DNA of 64,000 bases from Prosapia bicincta (GCA_036971475.1 JBAIZL010000002.1:1055113-1119112), one strand, 5' to 3'; counted from the stretch's first letter, positions 13,170-56,200 are shown. Notes: generated by a model not told the origin, from the sequence alone. A program made the numbers and translations.

Positions 13170-14162
13170 AGTCCTGGCAAAGTGGACAGTAGAAACCTGC
13201 CGTAACTAAGGTGTTATTTGCTTTTGGGGTACCGTCAATCTTTGAGGCTGGAAATAAGTTTACCGAGTGCTTTCGCTATGTTGAATGTATCCTGTTTTTT
13301 CTAATCCGAATTCCACCACCACCACCTAATCTTATCTCAGTCCTACATATAATTTAAATTTCAAACTTAGCTCGAAGGATAACTGTAACTCCAATAGGGG
13401 TTTCCAATGTCACGTTGCCAGGACACTTCGTCAGGATGCTTGGGGCAAGGTGTATTTCGTCCTGAACCTTGTGTAGAACCCAGTGAGCGTATCTTGCCAC
13501 CTCCGCTTCCACTATCTGTCTACGTTAAGCTTTAAAGAACCTTCCACAGAATGCGTCTCCACGCCTGAAAAGGACCATAAGCTTTTGAAGATCCCATTTG
13601 GTTAAACCTTGAATCTTATATAGAATGTTCAGTCACCACATGCAGGCGTCCTCTTCACCCCTCCCTTTAAACACTAGGATAGGGCTACATTTTAAAGTAG
13701 TCTCTTCTATGGCTATTAGAACACTAGAAGCTTTCATAATGAAGGCTCTACCTGTATATTAAAGTAGAAAAAAAATATTAGACATAAAATTAGAAAGGTA
13801 TTTTGCCAGCTAACGTCGAAGAATAACCGGATAAAACTACCAGGTCTTGGGTAGAATTTCTTCATACAAATTATTGACATCACAATATAGACTGAAGAAA
13901 TATTATTGACAAGTAAAGAACAAACTGTCAAAATCTGTTTTATCCGAATATATCTTGTGACTGAATTAGCGATTGACCGCTTTTAAGCAACAAGAAATTA
14001 CTCGATGTATTCGTTAAATATATTCACCGCATTAATATATCCCATCGTCACTCTAATATGTGTGACACCCTTTAAACTATGTTGACATTTACAATATCTT
14101 TTCTTTAAATTACTTTGAGGTGATCAGACAAGGAATGGGTTACGTGCGTTTGATTTAAAACT

Positions 14163-14393
14163 ATTGTAGTACCTCGGAGAAGATATATTCTATGTATTTA
14201 AGATCGATTGTTCGCTTATTACATAAAATTAGTTTACCGTACAACCTCGATTATCCGGATTTAAAACAATATTGTAGTACTTCGGAGAAAATATATTCTA
14301 TTTATTCAAGATGGATTGTTCGCTTATTACTTAAAACAAGTAATTTTAAAAATTGTACGACGTTTACCCTACAGCCTCGATTATCCGCATTTT
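14163..14393 (+). repeat. Two-copy tandem duplication of about 108 bp
   Basis: ATTGTAGTACCTCGGAGAAG and CCTCGATTATCCG of the first unit recur from 14271 with point changes and a 17-nt insertion. A 71-codon frame through it is repeat-derived. The GATTATCCG stretches resemble pogo-type ends, but no pairing end was found. Confidence 0.8.
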
Positions 14394-15027
14394 CAAATAA
14401 GTTTTAGGAACAATGTTTTATCGTTGTAAATTTTTAACATTAGACAGGTTTTTTTTGTAATATGAATGACTTTAAATAGTCATTGGTTTGATTCAATAAT
14501 TACAATAAATTGTATGGCAACAATGTACAATAATATGTATATTTAGTAATAAATTATATATTAAAAGTGTTTTATCCAGTAACGGCGACCGAATGGTCGC
14601 CACCTGTCTTGCACTTGCAATCAAATGGCTCGCTAATTAAATTAAGCCATTGGTGAGGGATAATTCCCCTTGAGACAAAGGCCTACCCACCCCTACCACT
14701 CTCCACCCATCCTCAGACCCGGCACTTGGTTGACGTTAAGAAACCTGTCACTCTTTGTCTGCGCTCAGTTGGTAAACACCGGAAAATGTTAATTTAAAAA
14801 ACGTTTGGCAATGTATTGAATTGTAAATTGAGGTTTAACCTACTTACAGGTTCGAAATGGCATCTAGTTTACAGACGATAGTTGTTGCAAAGGAATCTCA
14901 AGTGCCCTAACTTCTTAGTAAGATAATCAACTGTCGCTCTGGAAAATGATTCAACCCTTTACAGATGACTCACAAACGCTGAGAAACGTCCTTGCGTACC
15001 TCAATAGTCTGTTAGTTATGAGTAAGT

Positions 15028-15226
15028 AAAATCTCTTAACCACAAAAACTTTTTATTGATGTCCTGATGTAGGCCTACATCTCGATTGCAAAGCAATCAT
15101 CTTCAGAGGTAATTACTACAGGAATCTTGTAATAATTTTCATCTAAAGATGATTCCTATGCAATCGAGATGTAGGCCTACATATCAGGACATAAATAAAA
15201 CGTTTTTGTGGTTTAAGAGGTTTATA
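15028..15226. repeat. Foldback element FB1 with hammerhead-like cores
   Basis: Arms run inward from CTCTTAACCACAAAAAC and its complement. The better core is on the minus strand (15078-15106): CTGAAGA, T, GATTGC-TTT-GCAATC, then GAGA in place of GAAA. It is followed by the 14-bp palindrome ATGTAGGCCTACAT as a helix III. The plus-strand arm has decayed to CTAAAGA. Confidence 0.75.
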
Positions 15227-15539
15227 AAAAAATACGCCATCGTTAATCTTTACACCATTATTGTTTAAAAGATAATTCTGAAAAAATACTAAATCCAATT
15301 GGTGTGTTTTAGTTTATTTTAAATACCTAAATTAGTATTATCATTAATGTAAGTTGGTAACTTTCGGTAAGTTGTTTTTTTTTTGTTACGCTCAACGGAT
15401 TATCCGAAATTTTGATATTCCTGACCATTCTGGTCCGGATAAAAGAGTTATATATAAAGACCCGCACGCGCGCTTACACACAAACCGCAAACACACACAC
15501 ACACACACACACATGCGCGCGCGCGCGCGCGAACGAACA

Positions 15540-17200
15540 GAATAGGTAAATTTGTAGAATTGCAATTAAGAGTACGTGTGTACTGGAGTAATACAATTAA
15601 TTTTAACACTGAGCCATACATTACTTAAAGCGTAGTAAGCCTGAAGTGACACTTGCGCGTTTCTACCTTTCTTCAACGTTTTAGGTTAGATAAATTCTCT
15701 TTCTATTTAGTCTTTAGTTGTCTTTATTTAACCTCATTGTTACAATTTTACTAATAGGGATTTCTCTTATGTTTTTCCATGATCTAAGCAATTATAAATC
15801 CTGCTTTAATGTTTAAATATTTTCATATTTAAAACAGTTTTTTGAATAGTGAACACTAATTGGCTGACATTTCAATGAACAAAGCCACTGACTTTGCAAG
15901 CATTTTACACAATAAGAATAATTACTCTACTAATCAGCTGTTTAAAATCCTAAGCGGTACCAAGTACATAGCTGATAGGAATGCGCTTGTAACAGTGTTT
16001 GCAGCATTGGGAAAATGCAGGCGTCTCCAATCAGTGGTTCCTCCCGTATTTTGGCACCAGCAGCTCCTTTCTTTGATAATTCCTTGATGACGTCGTCGTG
16101 GTCAAGTCCCTCACTTTCTTGTTGGCGGAGTCTATTGTATTTGTTTCAGCGCTGAATTATATAAAGAAATGAAGATCAGTAACAACGAAAATGTAAACAG
16201 ATTATGCAGAGAAACATCTTAATGTTTATAAATAATTTTGTACAATTTTGTTGTAACTTTTATTCATAAATGCATTATTTATCCAAAGTGAAGTTTACGT
16301 TTTTTATAATAAATTATCTAGTTGTGTAATCACAGAATTGTTTGAAAACGTAAGTGAAGTAAACACGAACATCTGGAAATATCAGTTGATTGTTAAAAAA
16401 AAAAAATACGAGCTAATCAGCATCACTGCCAGAATTATTATTTTTCATCAACCAGTTGACTATATAAAGCGTTTATAGAAATTTCGCATAGGGAAAATTT
16501 TACTTTGAATGAATGATCACATACAGGTAAAGTTTTTTGGGCTTGCATGCATTCATGAGTATTTGGAAAAGTTTATGCTTTTGAAGTCTGCATATGAATA
16601 CTGTATTTGATTGAAGCATTTTTTGCTCATTTGAAATTGTTGGATACCAATGCTTTTTAAATTGAATTAACTGCTTAAATTATTTTAAATTTTTTAGATT
16701 CTTATGATATATGTTTTTAAATTAAAAGCAATTTTATGTGTAATCACCTTAATATATACTAATAATTTAAATACAATTTCTCAACAAGACTTTTGAATAT
16801 CTTCTATTTAAAGTTTATCTTTCTTGTAGGAGGGAAAATCAATTCTGTAATTAATGACATATCCCTATGCCATATTACAGCTTTCTATGAATTAACTAGA
16901 GGAGGAGGGGGAGATGTCAGTGCTATTAAATAGAATGAAGAGGGGAAGGGGTAGCATTGTTGAATTAACAATAGTGAGCATTTGACCTTGACCATTCATG
17001 CACTACAGCTCTAAGCTTTCCTCAATGCCACAACATGTGATTTTGGCAGGGATAGAATATTTGTTATACAATGGAATTCTGTATGTTTTTTTAAATAACC
17101 TTTTCGGTATATAAGAGTATGAGAAGAGGTTTTTAAATACTGTTTATGGTAAATCTTATTGTAGCTATTTGCAAATAAATTCTTGTTTTATTTCTGTTTT
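15540..17200. other. AT-rich stretch, nothing recognised
   Basis: The 75-codon frame at 15860-16087 shows no recognisable motif. Confidence 0.5.
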
Positions 17201-17204
17201 TTAA

Positions 17205-17625
17205 TTCCTTAAATTAGTTCACACTTTCCTTATATATATTATGTTCAAATTTTTAATTATTAATAAAATACTTTTTATTTGCCAATTCAAGTTCAAATAC
17301 GTTTTTTTTTAAAACAGTGGATAACAATTGTTGATAGAGTGTTTTTAAAAAACAATTCATTAATTAAATTTAATGAATTAGTATTAGTTTCATATGGAAG
17401 AAAAACTTTTCATTAAAGGAGCAAGGTATGCAATAAATTTTTTTTCCTCCCATTTCGCTTAAAATTAGTGAAAACATAATTTAATTAAACAGTTGATTTC
17501 GTATTATAGGTTATGTGGTAGAACAGCTGTTTTAACACATGGGATTATGTTAATTTATTTATAATTTTATTTATTTAGTAAAAAGTCACTAAAATACAAA
17601 CAAATTTGTTCTTGACTATAAAAAA
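17205..17625 (-). repeat. Dispersed repeat family, copy B (inverted relative to A and C)
   Basis: The complement carries the same order of blocks as copy A, including the GTTCTACCACATAACCTATA block and the ACCTTGCTCCTTTAATGAAA block. Together with copy C it forms a diverged inverted repeat with about 850 bp between. Confidence 0.7.
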
Positions 17626-18469
17626 AAGAATTTAGAATATAAGTTTTGTTATATTAATTGTTTGTAATACTAAAACCTTATCTTAATTTCCATTTTTGTT
17701 TATATATCAAATAAAAGTACAATTATTTCTTTATAGACTTAATCAGGTGATTTTTTTAAATTTGTATCTTTCATTTTGATAGCATATAACTTTATTGTTT
17801 CTTAAATATGCAAATTATTTTAATTTATCTCAATCTTTCTGTATTAACTGGGTTAGTAAAACCCACCATGTTTATATAATTAAAATTAAAGCCAATTAGA
17901 TCAATATCAAGGTAAAGAAGTTGAGAAACTCTCAGCAGATATCATGAAATATATCAATGAATATAAATATGTGGGTAGATATCATTGATGCTTGGCACCT
18001 AGCCAGATGGCGATTTGAGCAACCTTGTTACTTCACTATGTAAGTATGATGTCATTCCGTGTAGATAAGCACATTCTGTCATAGTACTTACCCGAGATTT
18101 TTTTATTTTGAAAACCAGTTTGTACGACATAAACTGGAAAAGCTTTCAAACTGACTCTCCAGTGGAACTTTTATTTTCTTATTAGAGTAAATTTTAGCTA
18201 TGACTCATATTTTCTATTCAAAAAAACTGGACGTTTTAAATAATCTATTCACATACGAAGTCCATGTTAGCCATAGTTTTAATTTGAGTATAATTGAACA
18301 GGTTTAAAATCAGGATGTATCAGATATGGACGGCTTAGTTTTTTATTCGGTGTTGGCCTACTTCTATGTCACTTTTAAATCCATAAATAACTAAATCTAA
18401 TTCGTTGCATTATCTTAATTATTCCAAATACCAAAATATTTTTCAAAGTTTCCCCAAGAACAAGTAATA

Positions 18470-18935
18470 TAAATAAAAAATTTTAAAGTCAATTCTTATT
18501 TAGGTCAGCAAAGACAAATTTTATTTGAGTTACTTTTTATTAAATAATTATAACTAATATAAATAAAGTAACATAACCTGTGTGGGGGAAACAGTTGTTC
18601 TACCAACTGTTGTTCTAGAAGATAAAATCAGCAGTCTCATAAAACCATATATTATCACTTATTTTAAGCCAAATGTTAAGAAATAACTATATTGCATACC
18701 TTGCCCCTTTTGTGAAAAATTTGTATTACATATGGAACTAAAATTAATCATTAAATTTAATTTGTGAATTAATATTAAAAAAAAAACTGTAATAACATGA
18801 AGTGTCATCCACTACAAGTTGAAAAAAAAACATGTATTTGAAGAGTGAATGGATTAGAAGTATTTTGTTAACGACTCAAAATTTGAACAAGTTATAATAT
18901 AGGGAGAGTGTGAACTAGTAGAAGGCATTAAAAAA
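18470..18935 (+). repeat. Dispersed repeat family, copy C
   Basis: Follows copy A block by block: a TAAAGTCAATTCTTATTTAG-like start, GTTCTACCAACTGTTGTTC, ACCTTGCCCCTTTTGTGAAA and AGAGTGTGAACTAGTAGAAGG-like end. Divergence is moderate with short indels. Confidence 0.7.
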
Positions 18936-19145
18936 AAGCTTGTAAGGAATTTATTCTTATAATAATGCAGGCAGGAATATTTTGGGAAGGGAGAAGGAAG
19001 TATTCATATTCCTGCTGGATTGTGAGGTAATACTTCCAAGTCAAAATTGAGGAAATTAAATGCTACTATTTATTAGGAATATACTGTAGTTGAATTTAAT
19101 AATAAATATACAAAAACCTCTTAACCACAAACCTTCTTTATTTTA

Positions 19146-19188
19146 CCCTTATGCACATTTCAGTTACCAAGTAACCATCCTCAGAGGG
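19146..19188 (-). ncRNA. Hammerhead-like motif in FB2, left arm
   Basis: On the minus strand: CCCT, CTGAGGA, T, GGTTAC-TTG-GTAACT, GAAA, TGTGCATA, AGGG. Helix II is fully paired with one G-U, so this copy is better preserved than its partner. Confidence 0.65.
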
Positions 19189-19219
19189 ATAACATACATC
19201 GACTGTCTTTGTATGTTAT

Positions 19220-19262
19220 CCCTCTGAGGATGGTTACTTGGAAACTGAAATGTACATAAGGG
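19220..19262 (+). ncRNA. Hammerhead-like motif in FB2, right arm
   Basis: CTGAGGA 19224-19230, unpaired T, helix II from GGTTAC, GAAA 19247-19250, helix III ATG/CAT around TA, and predicted cleavage after A19258. Helix I is CCCT (19220-19223) with AGGG (19259-19262). In this arm helix II has GAAACT where the other arm implies GTAACT. Confidence 0.6.
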
Positions 19263-20679
19263 TAAAATATAGAAAGTTTGTGGCTAGAGGTTTTTGTGTA
19301 TTTATTATTAAATTAAATGCTGTTTTATGACATTGTAATACTTAAAATTAGATTTAAAAACAACATACATTATTTAATAAACATGCAGGTTGGTACTTAT
19401 TTAAGAAATTAGTTTAAAGGCTTGCAAGGAATTATCAAGGGCATACTTAAGTTTTTATTTTCATAGATTAAAATTTTACAATATAAATGTTTAGTCTCTA
19501 AAAATTCTTTTAAAAAGAACTTTGAATACCTAAAATTTTATTATGATTCTCTCATATGTTAGCTAATCCATTTTAGAAATTTTTGTTTTGACCTTTGTTA
19601 AACAACGTTAACTCATATTAAGCCTTTCATTTACATTGTATATGCATCTCTTAGTTTACTGTGAGCTCATTTTATATGAAAACTGTCTTGGATTTATATT
19701 TGAATGTCCTCAAGATTTTGAAATTAATATAAAATTTAAAACATAACCTGCCAATTTAAAGAAATTTTTGTAACTGATCAAATTATCAAAGAAACGATAA
19801 TCTTTTTGGAAGGTACCCCCCAAACTATAATTCCAATTTAAAAATACTCTTTACTCTTTATTTTAGTTGAATTTGTGTGTTGGAGTTTTCAAACATAGTT
19901 TTGTTAGATGCAATATTATTTTTGTGCCAAATGATATTACAGTATATCAGAAAAGATTTGACAATGGCAACAATTGAATTAATTTAGTCATTAATATATG
20001 CGTGAAACATAATTTGAAATCTCAAATCAGATTAAATATTATTAGCACTAGTTATTTTTACTGAATTACTTAACCTTTATTGTCAATAAAAATTAAAATT
20101 AATTTAAACGAAAGAATTACGCCTGTTGTATTGGCATAATCATTTTATTCTTATTGCTTTTGAAATTTTTATTGTACTGAGAGAATGTAGGCCAGTTTAA
20201 TGTCAACACATTTGGTATTCATTGAAATCCTCATAAATAATTGAAACTATGTAACTCAGTGAGCTTGCTATGAAGAAACATCTATAGAGACACTGACTGC
20301 GTGTGACAATGTTACTAGATAATATAAATAAATTTATCACTTACCATTGACCTGCAATCTACAAAATCTGTACTTTCAGTCTTATTCTCTTGATTTTCAA
20401 AATTGTACACATTTGTTTACAGTGCACTGATTAATTCCTTTACTCACAAATAAAGGTCTATAAAATTTAAAATAACTGCAACAAAATAAAGTCTTATTTT
20501 TATCTTAGATATATGAATAAACAAAGGCTTGTAACATAGAGGTTCCAGGCTAAAATAAATAAAACTACTGTAAGAATTTTAAATGACTAATTGAAGGAGA
20601 GTGGTACAAATGAAACAATTAAATAAGTAAAGAAAGAGAAAAGGAGAAAAGTTCTAATTTAAAACACTACAGAAAAAAT

Positions 20680-21640
20680 ACAATAAAATCTCTGATTTCC
20701 GGAATCTCTGATATTCGGAAGCAATATGAAATAAAGTTTGCGGCAACTCTTTATTCCGCAAGTCGCCATGCCTTCTGCTGATTCTTTGTTCTATACCAAT
20801 TCAGCCAGATCAGTTCATTTCTCTTTATCATTCAGTTCATTAGTGCCCTACAGGTTGGTGTATTACCCAACATAATCAGTTGTGTTTGAGTGTCCGTATT
20901 ATTCAGTTTACATATGCTCTACAGAAGTTTGTGTAATTAGGTAATTTATGATCTGTAATACATAGTTTTTCAGAAAAGCAATAAAAACTGTGTTTTCTAT
21001 TTAAGATAAGATTCGTGGAATACAACTATTATTTGCAGGAGAGAGATGTAAAAATTTTGCAAATGAGATTGGTGTAGGAACTGGAAAATCGCAAACGGTT
21101 ACTTCAATGTAAGTTAATAACAGTTATAATTGCGGTTATGGACGTGGAAAGAAGTGTTTCCGAGTGCCTTAAAAACATAGAACTACTAGATGTAGCTTCA
21201 TGGATTCCGACAGCATGGGATGGAACCAAACCGATAACACTAGTTAAATCGTGGGAAAAACTATTGGATCATAACACAAACAATGGGGGATTGAAAACAT
21301 ATTACAACCAAAAACCTTGTTAGTGAAACAATGAAGAAATAGTGGATCTTCTCCAAAACATTCCAGGTTGTGAAGACATGAATAGTGTTGGGATGAATGA
21401 ATGGATGAAAGAAGACGAAGTTCATGACTACTAGTGATATTATAGATTTAGTAAGCACTCAGCCAGCGTCTGGCAAAGATTATGAAAGAAAACAAACCAC
21501 GATGCAAAGCAAAACTTTTCAGGCATTTGACCAACTGACCAAGTACGTTGAACAAGACAGAACAACAGGAGCCGGAGCAAAACAACAGGTTCTGAAGTTT
21601 ACTTAAGTACAAACATGATTACAGTTTTAAAAACATGAAC
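20680..21640 (+). pseudogene. Decayed pogo/Tigger-type DNA transposon
   Basis: The left end has CTCTGATTTCCGGAATCTCTG, a pogo-like terminal style (shown here as two adjoining parts: CTCTGATTTCC and GGAATCTCTG). At about 21005-21110 a frame resembles the N-terminal helix-turn-helix: GERCKNFANEIGVGTGKSQT. At 21138-21320 LLDVASWIPTAWD and LVKSWEKLLD match the C-terminal region after the DDE domain. The catalytic core is missing, so an internal deletion is inferred. The C-terminal tail continues in another frame to 21606. No right terminal repeat was found. Confidence 0.6.
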
Positions 21641-22203
21641 TTTCCTAAAAGTTGCATTATGCTAATCTACGATGGTGGCAGTTGTGACGGCTACTTTGCC
21701 TGTGGAAAGTATTTACTCAAAGAGCAGACATTAGAATTGTATCAAGTGTCTCTTTAAATGTCCACTTGAACATTTCAATAATGTTCAATTCCAATTTCCA
21801 TTTGAATGTTCTCATTCAATAAAAGAGTAATTATTATTTTTAGGAATAATTATAAACAAAACTTCCCAAGTGCATTATTATTTTAGTTCAATTTAATTAT
21901 GAGATGTGGCATTATAACACACTTGTAACCAAACTGTTTTAAGTCGCAAAACATTTAATTTTTACAAATTTTCTTTGTTCTTTAGTTCTTTAAATTTCTT
22001 TTGAGTGAATTTCTTTTCACTTGTAGAATTATACTGAGTGGTAATTGTTGAAAATTTTGAAAAGCCACAGGGTGTTAGCTAGCTGGACAATGGTAGATTT
22101 TACTTTTACTGTATGTGTACGAATACACAGATACATACAATTGTATGTACTCTCAAAGCTACAATTTTTGTTTGTTTCTTACAAGAGTTTCTTTAACATT
22201 AGA

Positions 22204-22420
22204 TTAATAATAAATAAATAAAACCTCTTAAACCATAAAAATGTTGTATTAATGTCCTGGTGTATATTTTGATTGCAAAGCAATCATTTTCAGAGGAAAT
22301 TATTACCTTGTATAAGTCTAGTAGTAATGTCTTGAAATGATTGCTTTGCAATCGAAATGGAGATCAGGATCTAAAGAAAACATTTTTGTGGTTCAAAAGG
22401 TTTTATTTATTTATAATTAA
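22204..22420. repeat. Foldback element FB3 (FB1 subfamily)
   Basis: The outer arms share TAAATAAATAAAACCT. The plus-strand arm (22331-22370) keeps GATTGC-TTT-GCAATC and GAAA but has CTTGAAA for the first box. The minus-strand arm keeps CTGAAAA but has lost GAAA. Neither is an intact core. Confidence 0.75.
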
Positions 22421-22597
22421 AAATTACACTACATAAGAACTCACTCATTGCTCTTAGAGGACAAAAAATTTAAACCTCATCAAACAAGTTCCGACCATGA
22501 AAAATATATTCTTATCGTCAGTGACTAACACTAATGGGATCAGTACATTTTACTCAGCTTTCACAGTAAAAATTTTCAATCTCATGAAACCTGTTTT

Positions 22598-22625
22598 GGC
22601 AACAATGTTGTCATCTTCTAACATA
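22598..22625 (-). repeat. Solitary decayed hammerhead-like arm
   Basis: The minus strand reads TAGAAGA, T, GACAAC-ATT-GTTGCC, AAAA. The layout matches the foldback cores, but both conserved boxes are mutated. No inverted partner is obvious. Confidence 0.35.
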
Positions 22626-23799
22626 CATATCACTAACACAATATTATTATCAGGTTTGGAGATATTCTTATTAATAATTTGTAGGCATGCAGTTTTTTTG
22701 TCATTTGGTTAAATTTAATTGCAAAAAATTGTGATGGTTTGGTAATAAAATTACTTTACTGTGGGAAGTTGAAGAAAGAGGCTATTTCGTTTTAAAAAAA
22801 CATGATACATTTTATCCATGTTTAGTAAAATAATTTTAAAAGTCATCATTCAATATTAAATTAATTATTTATAAATAATAATAATTATTTATTTCATAAA
22901 TAAATTATTTATTTATTATTCATTTTTGTATTTTTTTACAAATTGAACAAAAATTACAGAAAAATTTAAATTTATATTAACCCAAACCGTATTAGCTACA
23001 ACCAGATCTTGCCTATATTAGCTTATCAGAGTTCATTAAAACCATCACTTCTGAACTTTATATAAACAAACACAGATGGTTGTTAGACTCTATCTCTATT
23101 TACATATATGTGGGTGAAGGTTGCATTCATGTGATGACGCCAAAAACCCAACACTCTCTTCTCTGTTAACTGAAATGTCTGTGCCAAGTTCCTATTACTT
23201 GGAGAGGAAGCATGTACTTTATTTTTAGAATTTGACATATCTTGTAATAAAGTTCTTTTGCCTGTGCTGAAATATATTTGTTACAAGTGAAGACATTACA
23301 CTTGTGTAAAACTAATGTCTTAATTAAAATAAATGTCACAGTGCAAATATATTTAAGATGAATAATAAAACTAAGTAAAATACATGTAATATAGAAAAAG
23401 AATATTTTAAAGCCATTTCGTACTAAGGTCGAGAAAGACAAATTTTATTGGAGTTAGTTTTTATTTTATAATTACAATTAATATATATACACACACACAT
23501 ACTTATGTACATACATGCTTGCGTGCGTGCGTGTGTGTGACACAATCCCAATATTAATTGGCAAAATGTAAATTGAATTTCCTTGCAATTTTCCATTTTC
23601 CTCTTTATACAATATTTGGTGTTGGACTATGAATTTTGTTTGTTACTATTTGCTTTCTTTTTTCCTTTCTAATTTAAAAAGCTGATAGTGGTCTATAACT
23701 TTTCTTTCTATCCACTTGTAATGCTTCACTATTTTGTAATGCAAAGAACCTTTTCCCTATAATTTCATGTTGTACATCTTATGCAATTTTTAGTTCTGG

Positions 23800-24060
23800 G
23801 AAAGTGAGTTCAGTGCTAAAAGTGCTGGGGTTCAAACATGTGGATCCACAGTTCGAATCCGACCCGGACATAAAATTTTTAAATTTAAATTAATGAATAA
23901 ATGTTTGAAAAAACTGTATTAACATCAATTGTCAACCGCTGTAGGTTAATACAAATGTATTTCAACTTGATTGGATGAATGAAAACCTATTTTATCAACG
24001 ATTGAAAATTTGTACAAGATATATATCAGGAGAGTGTGAGCTAATACAAGGAATTTAATA
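23800..24060 (+). repeat. Dispersed repeat family, copy D, with tRNA-like B box
   Basis: The 3' part matches copies A and C. Upstream at about 23850-23862 is GTTCGAATCC, a good RNA polymerase III B box. A SINE-like origin is possible for this family, but no convincing A box was found. A related fragment starts near 23385. Confidence 0.5.
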
Positions 24061-24416
24061 ATTAATATTTTAATAAGGTGAATTCATGAATCAATGCCAA
24101 ATTAGAATCATTAATTTTACACATTAATTAAAAAAAAAAAAAGAATTTTTTGGATAGTGTTTTATGATATTTACTCAAGTTGATTCCTATTACTGATGAC
24201 AGGGTTATGGTGACCAGTATGTGCACAGGCATGTCCTCCAGTAGACTTGCTTTCTATTGGGGGTCATAAAGAGTAGACTTCTTGTTACTCTCATTCAAGA
24301 GTGGATGGAATAAAGTTAGGACTAAGGGTGAAGTTGGTACTCCAGGGGCACTGAGAGCAAGGATAAGTTAATGCTCATATAAATATTTATTTTCAGTTGG
24401 GTTCTCAATTATTTTC

Positions 24417-53737
<29,321 letters not shown>

Positions 53738-56200
53738 ATTTCATTGTTAGAATCTACTGTGTATAAAGTGGTTGGACAGGCTTGTTTACCATTCCATGTC
53801 CTTTTTAGTATTAATGTACTGTACGAGGTAAAAACTAAGAGGTTCAGTTTCAATACTAACCTGAAATCTCAGCTTGGTTTGTGGCAGTAAACAAATTGTT
53901 AATATTATGTAAGCAGCAGAATATCATGCAACTTATAAGTTTTCGTTGTTGTTTAATTAAAGTAGTATGTTATTAATTAACATAATCTCTCATGCACATG
54001 ATACATACTATGGTTTTAAACTCTTTCCCAAGAATATTAGAGGCATTTTCTATTATTAAAAATTTTTTTCTCTGCCCATGCAAACATGGGTATTTCTAGA
54101 GTGGGTTATATTCTTTCCAATTGATAATATTCTCCTGTAGTTGGATAGAGTTGTATGCTACGTAATCTGATTGTTTACTATTTGAGAAACGTGGTTGATT
54201 TTAGCATTAGTTTTGATTTGTTCCGTTATTAATGTATTTTAAACTTTATTTATCGTCTGTTAATAACTATTTAATGTATTTAAGGTTAATGACAGATCAC
54301 AAATCAATTCATGCTATTACAAATACACTCTACCTTTTGATTTTCTCTCAGAAAATTCTTTTAAATATTAAAGTATTGTTTATGAATGTAAAAACTGTAA
54401 ATAATGCTAAATTTAAACTACTTAAATAAGTGATACGTAATTGCTTACTTGCTGACGTGTTTCAAAACGTTCGTTCCTTTTACGAAGCTAACCCTCTACT
54501 CCGAGTTTTGAAACGCGTCAGCAAGTAAGCAGTCACGTATTCACTTAGTTAAGTAGTTTAAATTTAGTTTAATCAGTGAATTCAAGATGATTACATCAAG
54601 AAACTTGTAAATAATTACTTAATATTACATGAATAAACTTTTAGCTCTTGAAAAAATCTGTTTTACAATAATAGTGATTAAAATTTGACATACCTAGTAG
54701 TGCAATTTGACTTGTAAATGTTAATGTTTGAAAAATAATAAAATATTTGATTTTAATTATGGTAAAAGTATTGTTTATGAATGTAAAAACTGTAAATTAT
54801 GGTTTAATATTAAATTAATAAACTTTTAGCTCGAATAGAATTTTCAGATAGAAAATCGAAAAACTTAGAGTGCATTTTAATTTATCTGTTAATTTATAAG
54901 TATATATTTCTGGATTCTCTCTACACTATTCATTTTTGTATTTGTTATGTTAGTTTCATGTTATTGTTATTGCCTGGAAACTTTGCTGGTATATTTTAGA
55001 AGCTCAAAGCTTATTTGAGATTTTTGTATTAGATAGGAGACTGACAATATTAACTTGGAAATCGGCCTATTTTCTTGAAATTAACGGACTAAAAATGGTT
55101 GTTATATTTTAGATGTACTGCATCCTTTGACATATGTGTAGTTTTCCTTTGTTTATGTGTCTCTGTTAATGAAAAAAGACTGTTCGTTTGTAAATAACAC
55201 ACTAACAAAAATCTTGATTTCTTTCCTGGGTTGTCATTACATTGTGTAGTTAGATCATTGTACACTCAAAAAACAGTTACTTTCAAAAGCCACCATGTAG
55301 AAATTTGCTGCACTGTTTAAGTCCAAGTATTACAAACAGTGTTGGGAGTTAGGCGTAAAATGTGGCTATATCATCACTCTTACAAATGACAGTGGTTTAT
55401 CTATGTTCTTATTGATATCTTAGTTTTAAAGCTACATAAAATTACTTGCACATGTTTGGTTAAATTATCTTGATCTATATTCAGTACTAATTCTAAACTG
55501 TAGAGACTTCCCTTTTTGCTATATCCAGTCTTAATAGACTAATAAAATGCTTATTTATTTACTCATGTTTAGATGTTAGTGCTTGCTCCTGGTGATAAGC
55601 TTATTGATCTATTTGTTTATGATACCTGATATTTACTTATAGATCTGTCTTCATCCATTGTTAAATGTTTGTATATTGCTCAATTAGAGCTGAACTCTGT
55701 GCACATTTGAACTATGAGCATATTGCACATTTATGTGTAATGAACTTATCATCTCAAATTTTTAATATTCCAGTGTACCAAATTTTCTGTTTTGTTAGTT
55801 ATTCTTGATTATTTATTGATTTCTTTGTTGACATTAGTGATTGGGTATGGATTTGTGTATTAGTATGCATTGTTATTTTATATTGAATTTTCTAGTTGCT
55901 ATTGTATTCAAATTGCAGACAGTAAAAGTAGTAATGAACGTAAATATAAGAGAGATTTAAATTATAGTTTTGATTTTGAATAGTTCTTATTGTGGATGAC
56001 GGGTTTTGCAATGACCCGTCACCATACCAAAATGATACAGTCTGACACAAGGAATGAAAATAATGTCTTTTAGGGTTTTCTTGAATCATTTGTGAACAGT
56101 ACAGAGTTTCATGTGTATAACTTCATGAAAATGTATAACTGTACCTGAATTGAAATTTTATTCTTATTGATCTATATTGGATCGTTATAAATAAATTCCA
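53738..56200 (+). other. RXR/USP 3' UTR and downstream flank (end not fixed)
   Basis: No further reading frame is recognised. Several AATAAA hexamers occur (near 54633, 54737, 54826 and 55540), so alternative polyadenylation is possible. A short segment is duplicated around the foldback at 54408-54566: the AGTATTGTTTATGAATG block at about 54370 and 54770, and AATAAACTTTTAGCTC at about 54632 and 54826. Confidence 0.45.
54408..54566. repeat. Foldback element FB6 in the RXR 3' UTR/flank
   Basis: Arms pair from AATTTAAACTACTTAA through GCTTACTTGCTGACG to the complements at 54500-54566. Both arms keep TTTTGAAAC(A/G)CGTC, the 3' half of a hammerhead with a mini helix III. I could not find a CUGANGA box in the loop side. 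Confidence 0.75.

Larger units (their letters stand above)
11416..14162. other. Stretch between satellite and tandem duplication
   Basis: Apart from the degenerate repeats at 12578-12772 and the unrecognised frame at 12741-13169, nothing is seen. Base composition is more even than in the flanks. Confidence 0.5.
19093..19314. repeat. Foldback element FB2 with paired hammerhead-like cores
   Basis: Very regular arms begin and end with AATTTAATAATAAATA and meet at a loop near 19199-19210. Both arms contain a CTGAGGA...GAAA core, one per strand. This is the best-preserved foldback in the window. Confidence 0.9.
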
